From contig CAVRUR010000013.1 of NCBI GenBank assembly GCA_963724365.1, positions 62,001-126,000 on the forward strand: a stretch of DNA of 64,000 nucleotides, read 5' to 3'. The number at the start of each line of letters is the position of its first letter. Within the stretch, counting starts at the first letter, position 1. Shown piece after piece: positions 28,918 through 38,940 of this stretch. Below the pieces are notes generated by a model. The model was not told where the DNA came from. It saw nothing but the letters and a program-made list of their open reading frames with translations, and did no database searches. A program made the position numbers and the translations under genes. Origin of the DNA: JALORV01 sp963724365. GTDB lineage: Bacteria; Pseudomonadota; Gammaproteobacteria; Burkholderiales; Burkholderiaceae_F.

Positions 28918-29772
28918 TCAGTGAAAATCGGCTTCGAGAAAGCGGCGCTTCTTGGCGACACGGTCGAGCTCGAGCAATGTCTCGAGCAGCTCACGCATCC
29001 GATCGAGCGGCACCGCATTGGGCCCGTCACTTTTCGCTTCGGCCGGATTGGGATGCGTCTCCATGAAGATCCCCGCGACACCGACCGCCACCGCCGCGCG
29101 CGCCAGCACCGGCACGAACTCGCGCTGGCCGCCGCTCGACGTGCCCTGCCCACCCGGCAGTTGCACCGAGTGCGTCGCGTCGAACACGACCGGCGCGCCG
29201 GTGTCCCGCATGATGGCCAGCGAGCGCATGTCCGATACGAGATTGTTGTAGCCGAAGGTCACGCCACGCTCGCACGCCAGGAAGCGGTCGTCACTCAGGC
29301 CGACTTCCCGTGCGGCATCGCGGGCCTTGTCGATCACGTTCTTCATGTCGCCCGGCGCGAGGAACTGGCCTTTCTTGATGTTGACCGGCTTGCCGCTGAC
29401 GGCGCAGGCACGAATGAAGTCGGTCTGGCGGCACAGGAACGCCGGGGTCTGCAGCACATCGACCACAGCGGCGGTCGGCGCGATGTCGGCCTCGTCGTGC
29501 ACATCGGTCAGCACCGGCACGCTGACCCGGGACCTCACCTCCGACAGGATGCGCAGCCCCGCGTCGATGCCCAGGCCGCGAAAACTCCGTCCGGAACTGC
29601 GGTTGGCCTTGTCGAAGCTCGACTTGTAGATGAACGGCACTCCGAGCGCGCGCGTGACGTCCTTGAGCACCCCGGCCGTATCGATCGCCATCTGCTCGGA
29701 TTCGATCACGCAGGGACCGGCGATCAGGAAGATCGGACGATCGAGCCCGACCTCGAATCCGGCAAGTTTCAC
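28918..29772 (-). CDS. kdsA: 3-deoxy-8-phosphooctulonate synthase
   Basis: Condenses phosphoenolpyruvate with arabinose 5-phosphate to KDO 8-phosphate, needed for LPS inner core. 284 aa, intact. IFLIAGPCVIESEQMAIDTA, YKSSFDKANRSSGRSFRGLG and VLTDVHDEADIAP are present. The Asn in KANRS marks the metal-independent class. Overall order with pyrG and eno is conserved. Confidence 0.95.
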   Translation of the reverse strand: MKLAGFEVGLDRPIFLIAGPCVIESEQMAIDTAGVLKDVTRALGVPFIYKSSFDKANRSSGRSFRGLGIDAGLRILSEVRSRVSVPVLTDVHDEADIAPTAAVVDVLQTPAFLCRQTDFIRACAVSGKPVNIKKGQFLAPGDMKNVIDKARDAAREVGLSDDRFLACERGVTFGYNNLVSDMRSLAIMRDTGAPVVFDATHSVQLPGGQGTSSGGQREFVPVLARAAVAVGVAGIFMETHPNPAEAKSDGPNAVPLDRMRELLETLLELDRVAKKRRFLEADFH

Positions 29773-29830
29773 TGAACTACCCTTCGCGCTTCGCGCTGCG
29801 GGATGAGCGCTTCGGAGCGGCCGTGCGCGC

Positions 29831-31505
29831 TCATGCGGCGGCCTTCGTCAGTTCCGGCTCGCCCGCGTCACGGTTCCGATTCGCAAGCGCTGCCTGGACG
29901 AAAGCAGAGAAAAGTGGATGCCCGCCGCGCGGCGTCGACGTGAACTCGGGGTGGAACTGCACGCCGATGAAGAACGGATGCGCCGGCAGTTCCATGATCT
30001 CGGGCAGGTTCTCCGTGGGCGTCCGCGCCGAGACCCGGTAGCCGGACGCCTCGAGCTGCGGCACATAGATGTTGTTCACTTCATAACGGTGGCGGTGGCG
30101 CTCATTGACCTCCGGACCGTAGATCCGGTGCGGCAAGCGTGCCCGGCTGCACCGGACATTTCTGCGAACCCAGGCGCATCGTGCCGCCGAGATCGGACTT
30201 CGCGTCGCGTCGCTCGATGCGTCCGGTGCGGTCCATCCACTCGGTGATCAGCGCGACCACCGGGTGCGGCGTGTCGGGGTCGAACTCGGTCGAATTCGCA
30301 TCGGCCAGTCCACACACATTCCGGGCAAACTCGATCGTTGCCAGCTGCATGCCCAGGCAGATGCCCAGATACGGAATGCCACGCTCCCGTGCAAACTGGA
30401 TCGCCTTGATCTTGCCTTCGGTGCCGCGCTTGCCGAAGCCCCCGGGAACGAGGATCGCGTCGAGCTGGGCGAGTGCGCCTGCCCCATCGCGCTCGATCTG
30501 CTCCGAGTCGACGTAATCGATCACCACACGGGTATGCGTGTGGATGCCGGCGTGCCTCAGTGCTTCGTTCAGGCTCTTGTACGAATCCGACAGGTCGACG
30601 TACTTGCCGATCATGCCGATCCGCACTTCGTGCTTCGGGTTCTCGAGCGCGACGACCAGCTTGTCCCACGCCGACAGATCGGCCGGGCGCGACGGCATGC
30701 CGAGCGTGAAGCAGACGATCTCGTCGAGGCCCTGCTTGTGCAGCATCGAGGGCACCTTGTAGATCGAGTCGGCATCCCACACGGAGATGACCGCATTCAT
30801 CGGCACGTTGGAAAAGAGCGAAATCTTCGCGCGCTCTTCCTCGGGAATCGGGCGGTCGGCGCGGCACAGCAGCACGTCGGGCGAAATGCCGATCTCGCGC
30901 AATTTCTGCACGCTGTGCTGCGTGGGCTTGGTCTTCAGTTCACCGGCCATCGGTATGAACGGAACCAGTGTCAGGTGCACGAAGCAGCACGAACCGCGTC
31001 CGAGCCTCAGGCTCATCTGCCGCGCCGCCTCGACGAACGGCAGCGACTCGATGTCACCCACGGTGCCGCCGATCTCGACGATCGCGACATCGGCCTTGCC
31101 TCCCCAAGCCGCCGCAGCGCCACGCTCGACGAAGTCCTGGATCTCGTTGGTGATGTGCGGAATAACCTGCACGGTCTTGCCGAGGTATTCCCCGCGCCGC
31201 TCCTTCTTGATCACCGACTCGTAGATCTGGCCCGTCGTGAAGTTGTTCACCTTCCGCATCCGGGCGGAGATGAATCGCTCATAGTGGCCGAGGTCCAGAT
31301 CGGTCTCGGCGCCGTCCTCGGTCACGAACACTTCGCCGTGCTGGAACGGCGACATCGTGCCGGGATCGACGTTGATGTACGGATCCAGCTTGATGAGGGT
31401 GACTTTGAGGCCGCGCGATTCGAGGATCGCGGCGAGGGAGGCGGCGGCGATCCCCTTGCCCAGGGAGGAGACCACGCCACCGGTAACGAATACGTATTTC
31501 GTCAT
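29831..31505 (-). CDS. pyrG: CTP synthase (one frameshift)
   Basis: Aminates UTP to CTP using glutamine. The synthetase domain starts MTKYVFVTGGVVSSLGKGIA with the P-loop, and has KLDPYINVDPGTMSPFQHGE; the amidotransferase domain shows LGICLGMQLATIEFARNV (nucleophile Cys) and IGVQFHPEFTSTPRGGHPLF (His/Glu). One extra base near 30135 interrupts GTLAHRIYGPEVNERHRHRY. Repaired length 557 aa. Essential gene, so the shift is almost certainly an error. Confidence 0.95.
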
Positions 31506-31559
31506 CGTCTGCGCGCTGCCCGGCTGCCGTCAGGGTCCACGCGATACCGGTAAAGCGGC

Positions 31560-31565
31560 AGTATA
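31560..31565 (-). promoter_or_regulatory. -10 box TATACT upstream of pyrG
   Basis: TATACT on the minus strand, 55 bases before the pyrG start, in the 162-base gap that separates it from the phosphodiesterase gene. The -35 region (GCGGCC) is poor. It would drive the pyrG-kdsA-DUF1330-eno-ftsB unit. Confidence 0.35.
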
Positions 31566-31667
31566 CCGACCTGCGCATGGCTGGCCGCGATGAAATCTGC
31601 CGGCCGTCGGGCATGTCTGTCGAGCGCACCGAGTTGCCACGACACGGGTGCTCTCGAGTCCCTCGGG

Positions 31668-32696
31668 TCAGTCGACGGCAATGCCCCTGGACGCCAGCAC
31701 CCGGCGCGCGCGGTCGGGATAGTCGGTGATCAGGCCGTCGACTCCCAGGGTTGCCAGGCGTTCGACTTCCACTGCGTCATTGACCGTCCAGGGCACGACC
31801 TTGAGACCCAGATCGTGTGCCGCGGCGACCAGTTCTGCAGTGACGTTGCGCCAGAACGGCGACCACGTCGAACATCCCGCCGCCTTGACCAGCCGAAGCA
31901 AGGAGTTTCCGTGCTCAGCCGGCTTGAGTCCGGCGTGCCATGGCGAGGCGCCGTCCGCTGCTATGCGAACGGTGTTCATGCCACCCGACTCGATCGTGAG
32001 GCAGGACGTGGCCATCCGGGGCTCGAGTCGCCGAGCCTCCTGCAGCGTGCGCCAGTCGAACGACTGAACGGTGACCCGGTCGACCAGGCCGGCCAACCTG
32101 ACTGCTTCAATGACCGCCTGCGCAAATGTGCCGCTGTCTGCCGTCGGGACCTCTGCGCCCGGGGTGATCTTGGTCTCGATGTTCAGACGCACCGGGGCGC
32201 CTCCCGGCGAACGAGCCTCGCGGACCAGTGCGAACAGTGACGCCAGCGTCGGAATTCGTTCTCCATCGAACGGCTTCTGATCCGGCCACTGAGACGCGTA
32301 CTTGGTCAAGGGATTGAGTCGCCCGACGTCGTAGCGTCCCAGGTCAGCGTGGTCGAGTTGTACAAAAGGGGCGCCGTCTTCCGCCAGCCACGTGCCGTCT
32401 GGCCCGCGGGTCAGGGCCGATGTGAGCCGTGGCTCGTGAGACAGCACCAGTACACCGTCACGCGTCAACGCAAGGTCCGTTTCGAGCGTCGTGACGCCGA
32501 CACCGAGCGCGATGCGAAACCCGGCGAGCGTGTTCTCCGGTGCAAGTCCACGAGCGCCGCGGTGACCTTGCAGGTCGATCGCCTGCGCACAGTGGAGGGA
32601 TACCACCATGCCACCACACAGCATCAACGACCGCAGAAGTCGGCGACGGAGTCCGGCAGTGCGCCCCACTCGGCAGAAACCGCTGCCCGGCAGCAT
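31668..32696 (-). CDS. Exported glycerophosphodiester phosphodiesterase
   Basis: A 342-aa secreted enzyme that cleaves glycerophosphodiesters. After a signal region (LMLCGGMVVSLHCAQA) the GDPD core begins DLQGHRGARGLAPENTLAGF (catalytic His and Arg), with VTTLETDLALTRDGVLVLSH (metal Glu/Asp and His), RLNIETKI and VPWTVNDAVEVERL with LGVDGLITDYPD at the end. The start could also be the internal Met at 32624, which would leave a normal-length signal peptide. Frame intact. Confidence 0.88.
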   Translation of the reverse strand: MLPGSGFCRVGRTAGLRRRLLRSLMLCGGMVVSLHCAQAIDLQGHRGARGLAPENTLAGFRIALGVGVTTLETDLALTRDGVLVLSHEPRLTSALTRGPDGTWLAEDGAPFVQLDHADLGRYDVGRLNPLTKYASQWPDQKPFDGERIPTLASLFALVREARSPGGAPVRLNIETKITPGAEVPTADSGTFAQAVIEAVRLAGLVDRVTVQSFDWRTLQEARRLEPRMATSCLTIESGGMNTVRIAADGASPWHAGLKPAEHGNSLLRLVKAAGCSTWSPFWRNVTAELVAAAHDLGLKVVPWTVNDAVEVERLATLGVDGLITDYPDRARRVLASRGIAVD

Positions 32697-32719
32697 GTCG
32701 AGTCGTTGCAGTCGAGGTC

Positions 32720-33163
32720 TCAGCGGTACACCAGCACCGGGATTTTCGAATGCGTCAGCACCTTGTGCGTTTCGCTGCCCAGCACGAGTCCCGCCAGCCC
32801 GCGCCGTCCGTGTGACGCCATGAAGATCAGGTCGCAGCGCTGCGTGCGTGCCGCCTCGACGATCGCGTCGGCCGGATACTCGCTGGTGACCGAGATGCAG
32901 TTGACACCGATGCCGGCCTCGCGCGCAGCCTTCTCGATCACTGCAAGGTGATGCCTGCTCGCCTTCTGAATCACCTCGGCATGCAGGTCCGGTGGCATGT
33001 ATCCGACCGGCATGAAGTCACCGTAAACGAGCGGCGTCGGCGCCGGGGCCGCGAACAGGCCGGTGACCTTCGCTCCCATGGCGCGTGCCATCTCGACTCC
33101 GGCCCGGATTGCTTTCTCCGACAGGCCGGACCCGTCGGTTGGAATGAGGATGTGCTTGAACAT
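32720..33163 (-). CDS. Universal stress protein (UspA family), copy 1
   Basis: A 147-aa single Usp domain: FKHILIPTDGSGLSEKAIRA, then FMASHGRRGLAGLVLGSETH with the G-x2-G-x9-G(S/T) ATP-binding signature, ending HSKIPVLVYR. Intact. It is 18 bases after the transporter gene, which in turn follows a second Usp gene, so the three form one unit. Confidence 0.9.
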   Translation of the reverse strand: MFKHILIPTDGSGLSEKAIRAGVEMARAMGAKVTGLFAAPAPTPLVYGDFMPVGYMPPDLHAEVIQKASRHHLAVIEKAAREAGIGVNCISVTSEYPADAIVEAARTQRCDLIFMASHGRRGLAGLVLGSETHKVLTHSKIPVLVYR

Positions 33164-33181
33164 GCTTGCTCCCGTTGCCTC

Positions 33182-34499
33182 CTACCTCACGTGCGGCAGA
33201 ACCCAGATCAGCATGCCGAGCACGTAACAGACGATTGCAGCCACCAGGGTGAAAGGGACGCTCCAGGAAAGGAACTCGCGCAGCGACACCTTGCGCTTTT
33301 CCTCGCGCTCGCAGATGTTCAGTGCAGCGAACAGCGCCGGCGCGCCGGCCACCGTCAGATTGCTGCCGAGCGTGCCCGCCCACAGCAGCATCCACCACAG
33401 CGGCCAGACGGCGACGCCGTCGGCCTGCAGTTCCTTGATCGTGTAGAGAAAGGTGAGGATGTAGGCGTCGTGCTCGACGATGCCGACGATCGGCACCGTG
33501 ATCCAGTACAGCAGCGTCGCACCCAGCGCAAGGTTCTCGAGAAACAGCGGACGCAGTGCCACCGCCAGCTGGTCGAGTATGTGCATTTTCTCCAGTGCGC
33601 CGACCAGCGCGAACAGCGCGATGTAGAAGTAGATCGCGCGCCAGTCAAGTTCGCCCAGTATGTGCTCGAAGCTCGGCGCCTTCACCCGGTTGCCCAGCAG
33701 TTCCAGCAGCAACACGAGAGTCACCGCCCCGGTCATGGCGATGAATCCCAGCTTGACGCCCAGCGCCTGCCGGAACGCCATGCCGATGACCGTCAGCAGG
33801 AACCAGCCGACCACCACGGTTGCAAACAGCTTGTTCGGAATATGGGTCTCGATACCGAGCGCATTGACGTCGACCGCCTGCCGCCCGTGCGCCCGAAAGC
33901 CGTACGCGTACATCGCCGCCAAAGTGATCGCGAAGGTCACCATGAGAATCGGAAACGAAGACGGGCGACCCTGCTGCCAGATGAAGTCCATGAACTCCGC
34001 GCCGGAAACGCTGTGCATCATCTGCGGCGGCAAGTCGCCCAGCAGCAGCGCCGTTCCCATGAAATTGGCACTGAATCCGATCATCAGCACGACAGGCGTG
34101 ACCGGCAGCTTCAGCGCCCTGGCGAGCGGCAATGCGACTGGCGCCATCATCAGGATGACGACGACGTTGTCGACGAACATCGAGATCACGCCCGCAGAGC
34201 GTCGAGAGGATCATGACGAGCAGCCCGGGCCGCCCGCCCGACAGCCGCAGCGCCTGCACCGACAGCCAGCTGGGCACGCCAGTCTTTCCGAAGTAGCTCG
34301 CGATGACCCAGATGCTCACCAGAATCGCCATGACGTTCCAGTCGACGAGCTGGAAGGCGTCTACCTCGGTCATCACACCGAACCAGACCATCACGATGAC
34401 GCCGATCAGCGCAGCGACGGTGCCATCGACCACATTGGAGATCACGACGACGATGGCGATCGCGAAGATGATCAGGGCAAACCAGGCCAGCGCAGTCAT
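33182..34499 (-). CDS. ArsB/NhaD/SLC13-superfamily membrane transporter (one frameshift)
   Basis: About 438 aa with ten or more transmembrane segments. Begins MTALAWFALIIFAIAIVVVI and WNVMAILVSIWVIASYFGKT; one extra base near 34190 separates MILSTLCG from VISMFVDNVVVILMMAPVAL, the ion-transporter-superfamily motif with Asp-Asn. Later IGFSANFMGTALLLGDLPPQ and WWMLLWAGTLGSNLTVAGAP form the symmetric second half. Substrate (Na+/H+, arsenite or anion) cannot be fixed. Flanked by Usp genes on both sides. Confidence 0.82.
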
Positions 34500-34552
34500 G
34501 GCGTCTCCTCACGGTGACTTGCTGCCGGCATGGCGGAAGCGATGGCCGGCGC

Positions 34553-34979
34553 TCACTTGACTAGCACGACGGGAAGGCGCGTTTGATGCAGCACGCTGCA
34601 GATGTGGTCGACCCCACCAGAAGATCTGCCAGCGCGCTGCGACCATGCGTGCCCATGACGATGTGGTCACAGTTGAGCGACTCGGCACGCTGAACGATGC
34701 GTTCGGCAACGGGACCGACGTCCTCGTGCACTTCGTACGGGATCCCGGCTGTGTCCAGCAGGCTGGACGCCGGCCGCAGGGCGTCGTCGCTCTTCTCGTG
34801 CTGGTACTCCTTGATCTCTGACCGGGCGCAACGAACTGGCTGACGTCGCCGCGCATCGCATACTGGACATTGAGCAGGTGCAGTCGCGGCCGCAAGCCTT
34901 CGGCGTAGGCCGCAATCAGGTAGTGCACGGCGCGCAGCGAGCACTCCGATCCATCGACCGGAACAAGGACAACCTTCAT
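34553..34979 (-). CDS. Universal stress protein (UspA family), copy 2 (two frameshifts)
   Basis: About 141 aa after repair. MKVVLVPVDGSECSLRAVHY starts the Usp fold; shifts near 34825 and 34610 lead to ASSLLDTAGIPYEVHEDVGP, CDHIVMGTHGRSALADLLVG (nucleotide-binding signature) and RLPVVLVK-stop at 34553. First gene of the Usp-transporter-Usp unit; divergent from the NUDIX gene across 239 bases. Confidence 0.85.
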
Positions 34980-35218
34980 TTCCTCTCCCCTAGGCGCTTG
35001 TCGTTATGAATTCGCCCGGCGCCTTCGGGCCTGCCACTGCCGGATTATGCCGCCGGCGCGAACAGCGCAGCCGGCTGATCGGCACCACGACCACACGGCC
35101 GATGACGCTTGTATTGGCGCAAACCGATGCGGTCGCGCAGGGATGTGCCCGTGCGCACCCGACAGCGGCTTTCGACACAGCCGTGCGATAGACTGGATTC
35201 GGGACGGACCATTACGCA

Positions 35219-35781
35219 ATGCGCTACTGCTCGACCTGCGGAAATCCGATCACCCAGCGCGTGCCGGGGGGCGATACGCGCCTTCGCGCATGTTGCGATC
35301 AGTGCGGCGCAATCCACTATGTAAACCCGCGCCCGGTGGTCGGCACGATCCCGGTCTGGGGCGACGAGATCCTCCTGTGCCGTCGTGCGATAGAGCCACG
35401 CTACGGCAAGTGGACGCTCCCGGCCGGCTTCATGGAAGTCGGTGAAACGACCGCTGATGGCGCGCTGCGCGAAACCCTCGAGGAAGCGGGTGCCCGCGTC
35501 GCGCTCGGACCCCTGTTCTCCGTGATCGACGTGCCGCACGTCGAGCAGGTCCACATCTTCTTTCAGGCCAGGCTGCTCGACCTCGGCTTTGCGCCCGGTG
35601 AAGAAAGCCTCGAAGTGCAGCTGTTCACCGAGCACAGCGTGCCATGGCCGGAGCTGGCGTTCCGCACGGTCGCCAGCACCCTGCAGGCACTACTTCGCCG
35701 ACCGGGCACGCGGCGCCTTCGGCGTGCATACGGAAGCGATCGCACCTGGGGTGCCGCAGCCTCGACGTTCCTGCCGCATGA
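35219..35781 (+). CDS. NUDIX hydrolase with N-terminal zinc ribbon (two frameshifts)
   Basis: About 186 aa after repair. The N terminus has a four-Cys ribbon (YCSTCGNPI ... CCDQCGAIHYVNPRPVVG) and the NUDIX box GFMEVGETTADGALRETLEE with AGA completing GX5EX7REUXEEXGU. This build resembles NADH pyrophosphatase-like enzymes. Shifts near 35690 (before HYFADRARGAFGVHTEAIAP) and 35752 give an end at 35781 that overlaps the aat ATG by 4 bases. Confidence 0.85.
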
Positions 35782-36521
35782 TTCCGTGGCTCGCCGGCGG
35801 GCAGCCGTTTCCCGACGTCGACACTGCACTGCGCTCGCCCAGCGGACTGCTCGCGGCCAGCACGGATCTGACCGTCGAACGGCTGATCGACGCCTATTCC
35901 AGAGGCATCTTCCCGTGGTACGCAGAAGGCGAACCGGTGCTGTGGTGGTCGCCTGATCCGCGCATGGTGTTGTACTGCGTCGGAGTTCCGCGTTTCGCGT
36001 TCACTGCAGAAGACCTTGCGCCGTACCGCACGCGGCAGCACCGTCGAAATCTGCGGTCGACCGTGCCTTCGAGGAAGTGATGCGCGCCTGTGCATCACCG
36101 CGATCGGACGAAGCCGGCACCTGGATCACGCCCGACGTCATCCGGGCCTATGGCGCCCTGCATGCGCGCGGACTGGCGCATTCGGTCGAGACCTGGATCG
36201 ACGGGCACCTCGTCGGCGGGCTGTACGGCGTCAGCATCGGCCGCATGTTCTTCGGCGAATCGATGTTCACACGAGCGCCGGACGCGTCGAAGATTGCTCT
36301 CACCGCGCTGGTGCAAATCCTGCAGTCGGGAGCAAGTGCCGGTGATAGACTGCCAGCAGAACACGAGGCACCTGGCCTCGCTCGGAGGACGTGAGATCGC
36401 ACGACACCAGTTCTGTTCGCATGTGCGCAAGGCGGTGAACGAGACGCCCATCGACTGGGCGCGGTACCGGCACCGGCTGAACGAGCAACTTGCAGCGGCG
36501 TCCGAACGACCGGCAGACTGA
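35778..36521 (+). CDS. aat: Leucyl/phenylalanyl-tRNA--protein transferase (frameshifts)
   Basis: Adds Leu or Phe to N-terminal Arg/Lys for ClpAP degradation (N-degron pathway). MIPWLAGGQPFPDVDTALRS, LIDAYSRGIFPWYAEGEPVL and WWSPDPRMVL are characteristic, followed after shifts near 35988 and 36045 by AVDRAFEEVMRACA, GTWITPDVIRAYGALHARGL, LVGGLYGVSIGRMFFGESMF, and after one near 36335 by DCQQNTRHLASLGGREIARH. Repaired length about 246 aa. One base separates it from bpt, and both belong to the N-degron pathway. Confidence 0.93.
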
Positions 36522-36522
36522 C

Positions 36523-37288
36523 GTGGCGAACCTCAAGGAACTCCCGTTCTCGGCGCTGCAGTTCTATGCCACGGCGCCCTACCCCTGCAGCTACCTCGAA
36601 GACCGACAGGCGCGTTCGCAGGTGGCCACACCGGCGCACCTGATCAATGCCGACGTCTACAGCGAACTGGTCAAGATGGGATTCCGCCGCAGCGGAATCT
36701 TCACCTATCGCCCGTATTGCGACGGCTGCCGGGCCTGCGTGCCGGTGCGTGTCCCGGTCGCCGAATACCGACCCAATCGAACCCAGCGTCGCGCTGGCCA
36801 GCGTCACGTCGATCTCGTGTCACACGTCGGCACGCTGGCCTTCGATGCCGAGCACTACGACCTGTACCTCCGCTATCAGGCCACGCCGTCATGCCGGCGG
36901 CGGCATGGACAACGACAGCCGCGAGCAGTATTCGCAGTTCCTGCTGCAGAGCAAGGTCAATACACGGCTGGTCGAGTTCCGCGATCCCGTGGCGAACGGC
37001 AGCTCCGGTCCGGGCACCCTGCGCATGGTGTCGATCATCGACTTGCTCAATGACGGACTGTCGTCCGTGTACACGTTCTTCGACCCGGAAGTTCCGGCCG
37101 CGAGCTTCGGCACGTTCAACATCCTGTGGCAGATCGAACAGTGTCGCGCACTGAAGCTGCCGTACCTGTATCTCGGCTACTGGATCGCCGAGAGCCCGAA
37201 GATGGCCTACAAGGCGCGCTTCCGTCCCGTCGAGATCCTGCGCGGCGGCCGCTGGGAACGGCTGCGCGAACCCGCGCTCAAGGCGTAG
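36523..37288 (+). CDS. bpt: Aspartate/glutamate leucyltransferase Bpt (one frameshift)
   Basis: Adds leucine to proteins with N-terminal Asp or Glu. GTG 36523 starts VANLKELPFSALQFYATAPY; the motif YPCSYLEDRQARSQVA and the Cys pair in YCDGCRACVPVRV are those of the ATE1/Bpt family. One extra base near 36888 precedes MDNDSREQYSQFLLQ; the end is SPKMAYKARFRPVEILRGG. Repaired length about 254 aa. Directly after aat. Confidence 0.92.
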
Positions 37289-37298
37289 AACGCGCAGC

Positions 37299-37319
37299 AC
37301 GCCGCTAAGATTGCGGCGT
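37299..37319 (+). promoter_or_regulatory. Perfect hairpin covering the pyrD start codon
   Basis: ACGCCGC-TAAGATT-GCGGCGT: a 7-base perfect stem whose 3' arm includes the first two bases of the pyrD GTG. The loop contains TAAGAT, a possible -10 box. It would sequester the start if transcribed from upstream (bpt), but be excluded or truncated in a transcript starting at the hairpin. Confidence 0.4.
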
Positions 37320-38404
37320 GCTCTATCCGCTTGCACGTTCCGTCCTGTTCGCGCTCGACCCCGAGGTCGCGCACGAAGTGACACTGTCCAAGCTCGAACA
37401 CGCAGCGGCCTTCGGCCTGACGCGTCTGATCGCGCGCCGGGTGCACGACCTTCCCGTGCAGGCCATGGGACTGACGTTCCGCAATCCGGTCGGCCTGGCC
37501 GCAGGCATGGACAAGAATGCGGCGCATATCGACGCGCTCGGCAGTTTCGGATTCGGTCATATCGAAGCCGGCACGGTGACGCCGCGACCACAGCCTGGCA
37601 ATCCAAAGCCGCGCCTGTTCCGCCTGATTCCGGCGCAGGGCCTGATCAATCGCATGGGCTTCAATAACGATGGCGTCGAGCAATTCGTGGCCAACGTGCG
37701 AGCGCATCAGCGCTTCCGCGGGGCGGGCGGTGTCGTGGGCCTCAACATCGGCAAGAACGCGACGACACCGATCGATCGCGCGGTCGACGACTACGTCGCC
37801 TGCCTGCGCGCGGTCTACCTCGATGCGGACTACGTCGCCGTCAACATCTCCTCGCCCAATACCAAGGACCTGCGCGCGCTGCAGGGCGAGCGTGAACTCG
37901 TCGGTCTGATGCGGGGCCTGGCGCGATGAGCGCAGCCGGCTCGAGGACGAGCAGGGTCGGCGCGTGCCGCTCGCAGTAAAGATCGCGCCCGACCTCGACA
38001 ACGCTGCGATCGCACCGCTCGCCGACGTGCTGGTCGCCCATGGCGTCGACGGCGTGATCGCCACCAATACGACGATCGCGCGCGACCAGCGTGCACGGGA
38101 CTTGCCCATGCGGATGAAGCCGGCGGCCTGTCCGGGCGGCCCGCTGCGCGAGCGCGCGACGGAGGTCGTGCATCGCCTCGCGCAGCACCTGAAGGGGAGA
38201 CTGCCGATCATCGGCGTCGGCGGCATCCTAACGGCGCCGATGCGGTCGAGAAGATCCAGGCCGGCGCAACACTGGTACAGATCTATACCGGCTTCATCTA
38301 CTCCGGGCCGGATCTCGTGGGAGCTTGCGTCGAAGCGATACGCGCCACAGGGAACCCGGCCACGGCCTCCTCGCACCGCTCCAGATCATCTACTGACCCG
38401 CTGA
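37318..38404 (+). CDS. pyrD: Dihydroorotate dehydrogenase, quinone-dependent (frameshifts)
   Basis: Class 2 DHODH, membrane-associated flavoenzyme of pyrimidine synthesis. GTG 37318: MLYPLARSVLFALDPEVAHE is the family's N-terminal membrane-binding helix pair; then NPVGLAAGMDKNAAHIDALG, IEAGTVTPRPQPGNPKPRLF, GLINRMGFNNDG, VAVNISSPNTKDLR (catalytic Ser region), LAVKIAPDLDNAAIAPLADV, VIATNTTIARD and IGVGGI...GADAVEKIQAGATLVQIY. Shifts near 37928, 38230 and 38340; the exact stop is therefore uncertain, 38396 or 38404. Confidence 0.93.
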
Positions 38405-38931
38405 TGCGCTGCTTCGTCGCCGCGTGGCCCGACGACGCGACGCGGGCTGACGTGGAGCAGCTGCTCGTACGGCTGAGGGCGGACGTGCCGCAGGCACGCG
38501 CCGATGCAGCCGCGCAATCTGCACCTGACGCTGGCCTTCATCGGCGAACATCGATGTCCCAGCCGCGAGCGGCATTGCCCGGGCATGCGACGACACTGGC
38601 CATCGATTCGTTCGACTGGTCGATCGATATGTCTCGGCTGGTTTCCGCGAGCACGCGTCATGTGGGCTGGCGGCCGCGTCAACAGGCCACTGGAATGCCG
38701 CAGTCGATCGCACGCGCGCGCAACTCGATGAACTCGGCGTCGGCTTCGACCGCAAGCCGTTCGTACCGCATGTCACGCTGTTTCGGGATGTGCGCCGCTT
38801 CGATCGATCCGGACCGCTGCAAGCGGCCCTGCCCTGGCACACCGCGCATGTCGCGCTTTATGCCGCTGCAGCGTGACGAACGCGGACCGCTGTATCGCCG
38901 TATCGGGCCGGCGCAAGAACTGACGGCGTAG
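38404..38931 (+). CDS. thpR: RNA 2',3'-cyclic phosphodiesterase ThpR (frameshifts)
   Basis: 2H-phosphoesterase family. It starts MRCFVAAWPDDATRADVEQL; the two catalytic H-x-T-x motifs are visible in different frames as RNLHLTLAFIGE (near 38510) and PFVPHVTLFRDVRR (near 38770). At least three single-base shifts (near 38503, 38570 and 38690, perhaps also 38875) are needed. It ends ERGPLYRRIGPAQELTA at 38931. Repaired length about 175 aa, normal. Overlaps the end of pyrD. Confidence 0.85.
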   Translation: MRCFVAAWPDDATRADVEQLLVRLRADVPQARADAAAQSAPDAGLHRRTSMSQPRAALPGHATTLAIDSFDWSIDMSRLVSASTRHVGWRPRQQATGMPQSIARARNSMNSASASTASRSYRMSRCFGMCAASIDPDRCKRPCPGTPRMSRFMPLQRDERGPLYRRIGPAQELTA

Positions 38932-38940
38932 GCGGCCGGC

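Noticed and set aside
30264..31553. A 429-codon plus-strand open frame
   Set aside because: Antisense to pyrG, whose frame is conserved.
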